A stretch of DNA of 64,000 nt from Miscanthus floridulus. Its lineage: Eukaryota; Streptophyta; Magnoliopsida; Poales; Poaceae. The stretch lies in NCBI RefSeq assembly GCF_019320115.1, contig NC_089595.1, forward strand, positions 108,950,158-109,014,157, in the 5' to 3' direction. The translations under genes were made by a program, and so were the position numbers. Of the stretch, positions 55,110 to 64,000 are shown in pieces (within the stretch, counting starts at the first letter, position 1; every line of letters starts with the position of its first letter). Below the pieces are notes generated by a model, which did not search any database, was not told the origin of the DNA, and saw only the letters and a list, made by a program, of their open reading frames with translations.

Positions 55110-58100
55110 ACAAGACCGGTGGAAGTCATTAGGTTATTGATAGTGGTTGTACTCAACATATGACTGATGATCCTCGTATGTTCACCTCACTAGATGAAGA
55201 AGTAGATGGTCAAGAAATGATTACATTTGGTGACAATTCAAAGGGCAAAGTACAATGGTTGGGCAAAGTTGCAATATCAAATGATCAATCAATATCAAAT
55301 GTGCTATATGTTGCTTCATTGAGCTTCAACTTGCTATCCGTTGGTTAATTGTGTGATCTTGGTTTTCAATGTTTGTTCACCGAGAAGGAAGTGGTTGTGT
55401 CAAACAAAGATGATGATCAAGTTATATTCAAGGGCTTTAGATACAACAACCTATATCTAGTGGATTTCACCTCCAAAGATGCAAACTTGAAGACATGCTT
55501 ATTCACTAAAACATCACTTGAGTGGCTTTGGCATAGAAGACTTGCACATGTTGGGATGAGCTCACTCAAGAAGTTAATGAAAAATGAATTGGTGAGAGGT
55601 TTGAAGGATGTAAAATTTGAAAAGGACAAGCTTTGTAGTGCATGTCAAGCTGGAAGCAAGTTGCAAACACTCATCCAACCAAAGCTTACATGTCAACAAG
55701 AGTACTAGAGCTTCTCCACATGGATCTATTTGGACCAACAACTTACAAGAGTTTGGGAGGCAATCTCTATTGCCTTGTGATAGTTGATGACTACTCTAGA
55801 TACACTTAGGTGTTCTTCCTTCATGACAAGACCGAAGTGGCCGCATGTTTCAAGAAGTTTGCCAAGAGAGCACAAAATAAATTTGAAGTGAAGCTCAAGA
55901 AGAAGTGACAACGAGAAAGAGTTTGACAACACAAATATTGAAGCATATTATGATAAAGTTGCTACTAAGCATGAGGTCTCCGCAACCTACACTCAATAAA
56001 ATGGTGTAGTAGAGTGAAAGAACCAGACACTAATCACCCTTGCAAGAACAATACTTGATGAGTACAATACACCTCAAGATCTATGGGCGAAAGCTATCCA
56101 CACCGCATTCTATGCATCCAACCACCTATTTCTCCAAAAGTTTCTTAGCAAGACCCCTTATGAGTTTCTCAATTGGAAGAAGCCGGACGTCTCATTCTTC
56201 CGGGTGTTTGGTTGCAAATGCTACATCTACAAGAAGTGGCAACGCCTAGGGAAGTTCCAAAGACGTTGTGATATTGGTTTTCTTGTTGGTTACTCATCAA
56301 AGTCCAAAGCATATCGAGTATTTAATCATGCCACTGGCTTGGTTCAAGAAATATATAATGTGGAATTTGATGAATCTAATAGCTCCCAAGGAGCACATGA
56401 GAATCTTGATGATGTAGGTGATGAACCATTGAGGGAGGCCATGAAGAACATTCCGGTTGGAGACATCAAGCCCAAAGATGATGTACAAGTGATTGATCCA
56501 TCCTCTTCATCAAATGTGCCACAAGATGATGATAAAGATGGGAGAGTAGAAAATGAAGATACTCACGTCTCCTATGATCAAATGGTGGCACAAGCTCAAG
56601 ATGTTGATGCTCCACAACCTCTTCCTCAAGTGGTTGATAGAAGAAATTCACCTCTACTACAAGCACATCCACAAGATCTCATCATAGGGAGTCCTTCAAA
56701 GGGTGCAATGACTCGCTCTAAAAAAATTGCTTCATTTATTGAACATCACTCGTTTGTTTCTTGTATTGATCCTAAAAATGTAGAAGAATCTCTTCAAGAT
56801 CCGGATTGGATAAATGTCATGCATGAAGAATTGAATAACTTCACCCGCAATGAAGTTTGGACACTTGAAGAGCGACCACGAGATGCAAGAGTCATTAGAA
56901 CAAAGTGGGTGTCCGCAACAAGCAAGATGATCAAGGCATCGTTGTGAGGAACAAGGTATGGCTAGTTGCAAAGGGGTTCTCTCAAGTTGAAGGGTTGGAT
57001 TTTAGAGAGACTTTTACACCGGTTGCAAGACTTGAAGCCATTCGTATCCTTCTTGCATATGCATCTCATCATGAAATGAAATTATATCAAATAGATGTTA
57101 AAAGTGCTTTTTTAAATGGCTTCATAAATGAACTAGTCTATGTTGATCAACCTCTCGGATTTGCAGACTCTAGATATCTTAATCATGTTTATAGGTTGTC
57201 CAAGGCGCTATATGGGCTAAAGTAAGCCCCAAGAGCTTGGTATGAGCGCCTTCGAGATTTCCTAATTAAGAAGGACTTCACCATTGGAAAGGTCGACACC
57301 ACACTATTCACCAAGAACTTAAGGGAGAGATCTTCATTTGTCAAGTATATGTTGATGATATCATATTTGGCTCATCAAATGAAGACTATTGCAAAGAGTT
57401 TGGTGAATTGATGTCGAAGGAGTTCGAGATGTCTATGATTGGAGAGCTTACATTATTTCTTGGTTTTTAAGTCAAGCAAATGAGAGAAGAGATCTTCGTC
57501 TCTCAAGAAAAATATACCAAGGATCTTATCAAGAGGTTTAAAATGGATGAATGTGAGCCAATCAAGACATCAATGCCATCTAATGGACATATCGACCTAG
57601 ATGAGGGAGATAAATCGGTTGATCAAACTCTCTACCATTCTATGATTGGTAGCTTGGTATACTTGACCGCATCTAGGCCTGATATCATGTTTAGTGTGTA
57701 TATGTGCTAGATTTCAAGCTAATCCTAAGGAGGCTCACTTGGTTGCCATTAAAAGAATCCTTAGGTACATTAAGCACACACCAAGCATTGGTCTTTGGTA
57801 TCCCAAAAGAGCTAGATTCCAACTAGTTGGCTATTCCAATTTGGATTATGCCGGCTGCAAAATTGATAGAAAAAGCACATCTAGAGGGTGCCATTTGCTT
57901 GGTAGATCACTAGTGTCTTGGACCTCTAAGAAGCAAAATAGTGTGGCCTTGTCCACCACCGAGGCGGAGTACATTGCCGTGGGTGCTTGTTGTGCACAAA
58001 TTCTTTACATGAAGCAAACTCTTCTAGACTATAGTGTAGTTCTAGAAAGAGTACCTCTCTTGTGTGACAATAAAAGCATGGTAAAACTTGCTAATAACTC

Positions 58101-58335
58101 AGTTCAACACTCTCGCACCAAGCATATAGATATCCGTCATCACTTTATTAGAGATCATGTTGCTAAAAATAATATATCACTAGAATGTGTAAGGACCGAG
58201 GATCAATTGGCAGATGTCTTTACAAAACCGCTAGATGAGGCTACGTTTTGTCAGTTAAGGAATGAGCTCAATGTGCTTAATCTAAGTAACTTCACAAAAA
58301 ATGGAGCCTGTGTTGTCCTTTGCATTGCATTGTAA
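55110..58335 (+). pseudogene. pol remnant: protease, integrase, reverse transcriptase, RNase H
   Basis: The protease has VIDSGCTQHMTDDPRMF with the DSG motif kept, directly after a TAG in place of Trp. The GAG-pre-integrase part has LWHRRLAHVGMSSLKKLMKN. Integrase pieces at about 55700-56250 carry stops. At 56204-56947 the integrase C-terminus and linker lead to the RT start (WINVMHEELNNFTRNEVWTL). RT continues at 56905-57460 (QIDVKSAFLNGFINELVYVD, LYGLK, then TAA for Gln) with a frameshifted YVDD region near 57346. RNase H covers 57480-58335 (STTEAEYIAVGACCAQ, CDNKSMVKLANN, SRTKHIDIRHHFIRDH). Confidence 0.85.
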
Positions 58336-60016
58336 TATAAAACATGTTTAATTTTTAGTAATGCACTTAGGGCTTGTCTAACATGGTTAAGATAACCGCC
58401 GAAAAGCGTGTGAAGAAGCTTAACTTTGGATCAAACTTGATGAGCAACTAGTTTTTCTTTTAAGTATTGCATTGTATACGCATGTGTGTTGCTTTGTCAT
58501 TTCTTTTCGGTTATTGTTTTGAGCATCCATTGTGTTCGTCCACAAATAGAGAGAGCATTTGAAGCTCCTATTGGTTATAAACCCTATTGGGTGGCCACAT
58601 GTTGCTCCTCACCTCTTTTGTTGCTTTTTTTCTAAAATGAATTACAGCCAAAGGCAAATTATTTTGAAAAAAAATTGAGGGTTTGAGAGAGCTCTCCCAT
58701 ATCTGTCCCAATTTGTGGTTATTTTGGTCTTTATCGAAGTTGGGACTTGATTAGGAGAAAGTGTCGTGTAGAAAGGAGAAGAAACTACTGTGGAAGATGG
58801 ACCAGATGCAGGGACTGGACTCACCCATGGTAGCATCCGGTCAGTACATCAGGAGGAGATGCAAGTGCTGAAGAAGACCGGACAATGAATAGTGTTCCAT
58901 CCATGTCTGGTGACAAGTTGAATCTGCGTCAGGTTAGGGCAAGTTGGAACACAGGAATGACCGGACTCTGGGCTGCGTCTGGTCCAGGGTAATCAGACAT
59001 GTCCGGTCACGTTTTGAGGCTCTCTAGACCTCTTTGTACTTGACTGGACTCCGGGAGGGGGCAGTGTCGGTCATTTTCACCTATGCGTCTGGCCGCAACT
59101 ATCAAAGCAAAATAGATATGTATTTTCTCTGTCTGACGTTGGGGCCCACACATCCTTTTCTTCTTCTCCCTCACATGCCCACGCCCTCGCATCACCGCAC
59201 CCGTGCCGCACCACCACATCCACACCACACCCGCGCCCTCACGTCGCACCACCGCACCCATGTTGCGCTGCCACATTCGCCTGAACCTTAGCGCCACCGC
59301 CACGTCACTCCGGATGCCCTTCCACATGCCCATGCACAGCATAGCCACTATGGCCACTGCTCTACCCATGCTCACGCCCCTCCATCGCCACCACGGTGCC
59401 CTAACCTCAGCTGCCATGGGTCATCGCCACCGCCGTCGTGGTCCTTCTATCGACCTCACCGTTGATTCTCTTGACTCCAGCGAACACGTAAGCCCATCCT
59501 CGGCGTTCCCTTGGCCAATTGCCATAATTCCCTAGGTGAGTTCCCTTGTCGCTCGCTAGGTGTTTGTTATAATGCCTAAACCACATCCAGTTCATTGCTT
59601 GATCCTTTCAGTTGGCCGTATCTCTATGCAGTGACATTGTCGATTCCTGTGTGGTGCCCCCCACGCTCGGTGTCTCATCCTTTCATAGGTCCCAGACTTG
59701 ATCTAAGGTAGCAAACTATTCCATCTGTTCACTTACCTAATTGCTTGCTTCTTCTAAGGACCATCACACCTCTAGTATATAATGTTGCTTATATATACTT
59801 CCTAGTCTATCTTGTGCAGCGAGTTTGGGCAGTGAGTTTGCTTGTCAGTGTTTCAGTGGCAGATAAACTTGGGGCCAAGCCCGCGAGTACGAAACAAAGG
59901 CCAAGCCTCTTGAGTGACAGACGATAGTGATCTAGGGGAAGTGTTAGTGGTCAGCAACAGTTGTATCTTTTGGCAGTGAGTTCTCTTAGGTTCAGTGGTT
60001 CCTTTTAGTGTCAGAT
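58336..60016. other. spacer between RNase H and the third ORF of the SIRE-type element
   Basis: Non-coding. It includes GGACT/CCGGTC-type repeats like those in the LTR (58800-59050) and a C-rich stretch with many CACCGCACC and CACATGCCC motifs (59160-59350). ORFs here are composition artefacts. Confidence 0.5.
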
Positions 60017-62568
60017 ATGGCTCGTTGCAAGAATGTCGAGGGTGGTCCCGATGATGATGATGAGAGGCGTCCTCCTCGCTTGATAGCATAGGAAAAGGGG
60101 AAGGGGCCAAAGAAGACCACTACAAAGAAGAAGCGCAAGAGAGGTGATATAGAGACAGAGAAAGCAGCAGTAGTGGCCATCGCCGTAGAGCGTGCTGAGA
60201 GAGGTGGCAGAGGCAGTGGTACTCGTGTTGGTGATAAGTTGTCACTAGTTCAGAGGACTGTAGTTGAGCAACTTGAGGCTACTCTTAGTAGTCCTCCTGG
60301 TACTATCTTTCTTAGAGGTCAGCTTGTTGCTCTAGAGGGTGCACTAGAGGGCACTCGAGTGGAGGAGGTTGAGCCTCTAGAGGAGACCGAGCAGCAGGCA
60401 GAGGAGGCAGAGCAGCCATGACTTCGATGCTCTAGTCGCACTCGCACCCAGGTGTCACCGAGGCCCCAGACACAGAGACGTGGCTCTTGTCCACCTCCCA
60501 GACCATAGGGTCTGCCTCTAGTGGTACACTTGGACCTGAGGGCAGCCACAGCTAGGTAGGTGCAGCAACTCCGTTTTATGGAGTTTGAGGAGTGGTTTCC
60601 GCCAAGGCAGGATGAGCGTGCTTCAGAGCAGTTCTACACAGTGTTGTAGGAGGATTTCTACAATGCCTACCTCAATAGTGGTGTGGCACTCAGATCATAG
60701 AGAGTTTGCTCATTAGAGGCTATAGTTGTTGTTGTAGGAGAGCAGATCCATCCCCACCTCAGCTACCTGCTAGGTCTGGTAGATCTTCTAGGATGGACTG
60801 GTCGGTATGTTCCGTCATGGGTCAGAGAGTTTTATGCTTCCTTGTGGATTAACCCAAGGCACAGGTTCATTCACTTTGCCTTCAGAGGCTGTGACTACAG
60901 TCTACAGAGCTAGAGGGCCAGAGAGATATTGAGGATTCTAGAGTCTCCTATTTGGATTCACGAGATCTGTTATGGAGAGACAGAGCCACCAAGACGCCCT
61001 CATGGCGAACTAGTACCACCTACAGACTTAGTTAGGGCTTGCTTCACTAAGCCATATAGAGAGGGATCAAGCTAGACACCGTGTGACCTTACACCTACTG
61101 CTAGTATCCTTGATGTAGTCATGAGGAGGTCTTTGCTCCCAAGGAGTGGCTACCAAGAGGGACTGACCCATATTCAGCTTTGGCTAGTCCACCACTTGGT
61201 CTCCCATACAGTGTTTGACATTTGGGATGTGATGCTTTCAGAGATGGAGGATACCTTAGCAGAGGGTTTTAGAGGCCATCGTTAGTTGCCATATGCTCAC
61301 TAGATCACATTTCTTATTAGGCAGACAGTTTCACAGAAGTCCCTAGAGACAGTGGTTGAGTTGAGCGATGCTACTACAGAGTTCCCATAGTATGATATGA
61401 GCCAGCTATTACATCATAGTCATGGGAGGACTCCTAGCTTGCCGAGCCATAGACCAGAGGTGCCAGAGACTATAGCTGAGCAAATCGATGTCGTTAGGGC
61501 CATTGTTGAGACAGAGCTAGAGCAGCTAGAGGCACAGTAGGAGGACATGGTCGAGAGCGACCCAACTAATAGCTCAGATGAGGACTACCAGCCTATCCCA
61601 CATATGCCACCATGTGCACATGATAGAGAGGCAAGTGGCTCTAGCTCAGCTCCACCATAGCCATAGCCGCCGTAGACAGACCCCACCTTGCTAGCTATAC
61701 TTGAGCACATGCGGCAGAACAAGGCTTGTCAGGCATAGGAGATAGCAGTTGCCATTACTCAGGTGCAGGCATGCCAGGGTTAGTTTCAGCAGTAGTAGCA
61801 GGCCATGCAGTAGCAGTAGTTAGCCATTTAGCAGCAGCTTCTTGGGTTCATGCAGCATGTCTTTTTTGCCATAGGGATTGCTCCTCACCAGCCCGCATTG
61901 CAGCTCAGTCAGCCTACTACTACTACCCCAGTGACTCTAGTTGTATAGTCTAGTGGGTTTCAGAGTTAAGGATAGCCGACTACATAGTTTGCCTCACCTA
62001 CAGAGTAGTTGTCTTAGTGGTTCGCTTCACCAAGGATAGAGCAGGCTCAACACTTCACTCCTATAGTCACAGGCTTCACTCCTACTTAGTCCATGTCAGT
62101 GCTAGTGATGGACAACCCTGTCTTTAGGAGTTTGGGTGCTACTTTTAGTGAGCTCACAGGACAACCTACACCCCCTGAGTTTTGAGTCCCTGCTCCTACC
62201 ACAGCCGCTTTGGTCATAGGGACTACTGAGACGATCCCATCCTCTATTTCTTCGTCCGAGCCACCTCTGATAGTCACTCCCACCCCTGAGGTTTCAGCGA
62301 CAGCGGTAGTTGTGGCTCCACTTCCTCTAGTGACACCTTCTAAGCCAAAGGGTCAGGCTACTACCACAGATTTAGTGTTACCATAGGCTGCCCTAGCTAT
62401 TGAGTCCACTAAGCAGACCTAGACTGCTTCACCTCCACTTCTAGTGATAAAGGGTTCGACCGCTCTGAGTTCAGGGTCCGAGGATGATGTAGCTCAGTTT
62501 CATATTTCTCACCACACCTCAGTGCTCGACACGTCTGCTGCTACCCCACCGTCCGACCCTTAGGTTTT
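60017..62568 (+). pseudogene. third ORF of the SIRE-type element, about 850 codons, riddled with TAG stops
   Basis: ATG 60017 (MARCKNVEGGPDDDDERRPP). One frame continues to about 62568 with no visible indel. It has a basic N part (KKTTTKKKRKRG), an acidic Glu-rich part, and a conserved middle: RFMEFEEWFPPRQDERASEQ, EDFYNAYLNSGVA, WVREFYASLWINP, RFIHFAFRG, QLWLVHHLVSHTVFDIWDVM, LSEMEDTLAEGFRG. A Gln-rich and then a Ser/Pro/Thr-rich tail follow. I recall the middle as the grass 'putative plant transposon protein' domain found after RNase H in SIRE-type elements; its function is unknown, and its position is that of the env-like ORF in SIRE. I count about 30 TAG, 2 TGA and 1 TAA in frame. Confidence 0.8.
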
Positions 62569-62993
62569 GGTGCTTGACACCAAAGGGGGAGTGGGAGCAA
62601 GTATGTTAAATTTAGGGGGGCGCGTGAGATGGACTCGTTCTTTTGTGTGTGATACTTCATGCATTCAAGTTTACTCGCATGCATTATGTTATATGTAAAA
62701 TATGTGTGATTGTGAGACTTATGTGACATGTGTGCTCTCTACCTTGATATATATGTCATGTCACTTGATTATGCTCATTTGCTTTGCATCTAAGTTTCAC
62801 TCTGATACAAATGAGTTTTACTTTGTGTACTTATGCTTATTTCATACCTCGTGAGTACATTGTGTTGGCTTGGATCATATAAGCATGCCTAACCCTCCTT
62901 TGTTCTTATTGTCAATTGCTTATATGAGCCAAGCATGTTGAGAACCTCACTCATCTTTTATACATACTCGAGCTTGTGTTGTCATCAATCACC

Positions 62994-63006
62994 AAAAAGG
63001 GGATAT
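62994..63006 (+). other. polypurine tract of the SIRE-type element
   Basis: AAAAAGGGGATAT lies directly before the LTR start TGAAAGCATCTAGG, the usual arrangement in this lineage. Confidence 0.75.
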
Positions 63007-64000
63007 TGAAAGCATCTAGGCCCCTAGTTTGGTTTCGGTAATTAATGACAACACAAGATTACTGTGACTAATGTGTATTTTGCAGAGACAACTTGAGTTA
63101 GGTCATGGTAATGGTGATTAATTGGGCAATTATGGTTTTCATGCCCTTGTCGATGGAAATCATTTTGGTTTTCAAAGGATGGACGACAAGGCTAAGGATG
63201 GACTAGTTCTAAGTGTCGTTTGACGTTGGAGAGACACTTAGAGTAGTTTAGGACTTTGTTTTTCCTTAAGGGGGGTATGAACTAGTAGCTTGACCTAGGT
63301 GAATCTAATGGTTTAGGTGTGGTGTACACTTGTCAAACTTAGCACTAGTTAGCTCAAGGACAGCCCATAGATCAGTTGAAGTCGATGCCGTTCACAAAGT
63401 TGGTAGAATTTGAGGTGAATGGAGACTTGGATGATGACCGAACGCTGGACTGGACGCACAGGTGCCGCGTCCGGTCAGCATTAGCTCGCGCAGCTAGGGC
63501 TTGCTCATCGATCGGACGCTGGCTCCTAGTCAGGATCAGAGATGCAGGTGTGCGCAACTGTAGAGCAAGCAGCACTCATGAAGGATCGGACGCTATGACC
63601 TGATAGACTAGAGGCTGCATCTGGTCAATAATAGTAAGCATCTAGAGAAGGAAATTGCTGACCGAACGCATTAGATGAGTGGTGATCGGATGCTGGTCAG
63701 AGTTCGATCACCTCGAAATGTGCTAAGTTGGATCCCAACGGGTATGTTTTGAACTAGGGAGTATAAATACTTTCCCTACTCGTCCAACTTAGCCCTCTTG
63801 CCCATTTGTTCAGCTGAGAAACACCTTTTGAGTGCAAGGGAGAGCAAGAGCCTAGTGGGGTGATTGAGATTTAATAATCCAAGATTAAAGACCTCATTAG
63901 TGCATATTGAGTAGCAAGTGTGCATCCTAAATGCATATGCAATGAGTTTGCACTTTGATAACTGTATTTCGATATGAGTTTCACCCCTCTTAATAGTACG
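63007..64000 (+). repeat. 3' LTR of the SIRE-type element, disrupted at 63928 and cut by window end
   Basis: It starts TGAAAGCATCTAGGCCCC. It matches the left LTR from 63198 to 63927, with TATAAATA at 63762-63769 as in the other copy. After ..GTGTGCATCC it diverges completely from the left LTR into TAAATGCATATGC.., suggesting an insertion or deletion border at 63928. Confidence 0.8.

Larger units (their letters stand above)
51370..64000 (+). mobile_element. SIRE/Maximus-type Copia retrotransposon with third ORF, runs past the window end
   Basis: Order on the + strand: 5'-truncated LTR, PBS, gag with coiled coil and two zinc knuckles, protease, integrase, RT, RNase H, a long third ORF, PPT, second LTR. 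This order and size (over 12.6 kb) fit the SIRE/Maximus branch of Copia. gag-pol is broken by stops and frameshifts. The left LTR lacks about 190 bp of its start, and the right LTR changes to other sequence at 63928, so the element has been damaged at both ends. Confidence 0.88.

Noticed and set aside
60017..62568. Alternative genetic code or programmed TAG readthrough in the third ORF
   Set aside because: The element is otherwise decayed and TAGs also stand for Trp in places; deamination of methylated C explains the pattern more simply. Left open only in the finding's refutation test.

Overview
The window looks like nuclear DNA of a grass, probably a panicoid (sorghum, sugarcane or Miscanthus type). 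That is inference from the spliced plant genes, the Stowaway, Tourist and hAT-type MITEs, a CACTA element with TTTGCCGACTG subterminal repeats, and SIRE/Maximus-type and other Copia elements. It holds three recognisable host genes, one host pseudogene, and a large amount of nested transposon sequence.

Layout. 1-4.4 kb: a 5'-incomplete DUF1639 gene on the + strand with four visible exons and one apparent frameshift in a C run. 5.36-11.99 kb: a Copia LTR retrotransposon on the minus strand with both LTRs, PBS, PPT and a near-perfect target duplication, but decayed gag-pol. 12-16 kb: intergenic DNA with several MITEs. 16.4-20.5 kb: a spliced minus-strand gene for a 426-aa coiled-coil protein with a C-terminal membrane anchor; its 5' UTR intron carries a 739-bp MULE-type MITE with a 10-bp target duplication. 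20.5-22.9 kb: MITE-rich intergenic DNA.

22.886-36.464 kb: a nested cluster resolved to the base by target duplications. A 3.66-kb hAT element (8-bp TSD) is split inside its transposase frame by a pol-less LTR retrotransposon (5-bp TSD). That retrotransposon carries a Tourist MITE (TTA TSD) and, within its last bases, a 5.42-kb CACTA element (3-bp TSD). The CACTA element is an internal-deletion derivative fusing the start of TNP2 to the end of TnpA, and it contains a near-perfect palindrome of about 0.93 kb with a 1-nt spacer.

36.7-38.0 kb: an intact single-exon purine permease (PUP) gene on the minus strand. 40-41.7 kb: remains of a LINE. 45.1-47.2 kb: a 5'-truncated Copia element. 50.7-51.37 kb: a second PUP copy, now a pseudogene, cut off by a SIRE/Maximus-type Copia element that runs past the window end. 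That element has a third ORF of about 850 codons after RNase H with no visible indels, interrupted by about 33 stops, of which about 30 are TAG.

The host genes look independent of each other (nutrient transport, an unknown membrane protein, and a DUF1639 protein). The two PUP copies suggest a local duplication whose second member decayed. The parts that most merit a second look are the CACTA palindrome, the amber-only decay of the third ORF, and the fully ordered nest of insertions. Exon boundaries and insertion borders were read by eye from splice sites, reading phase, terminal repeats and target duplications; no alignment or database search was run.
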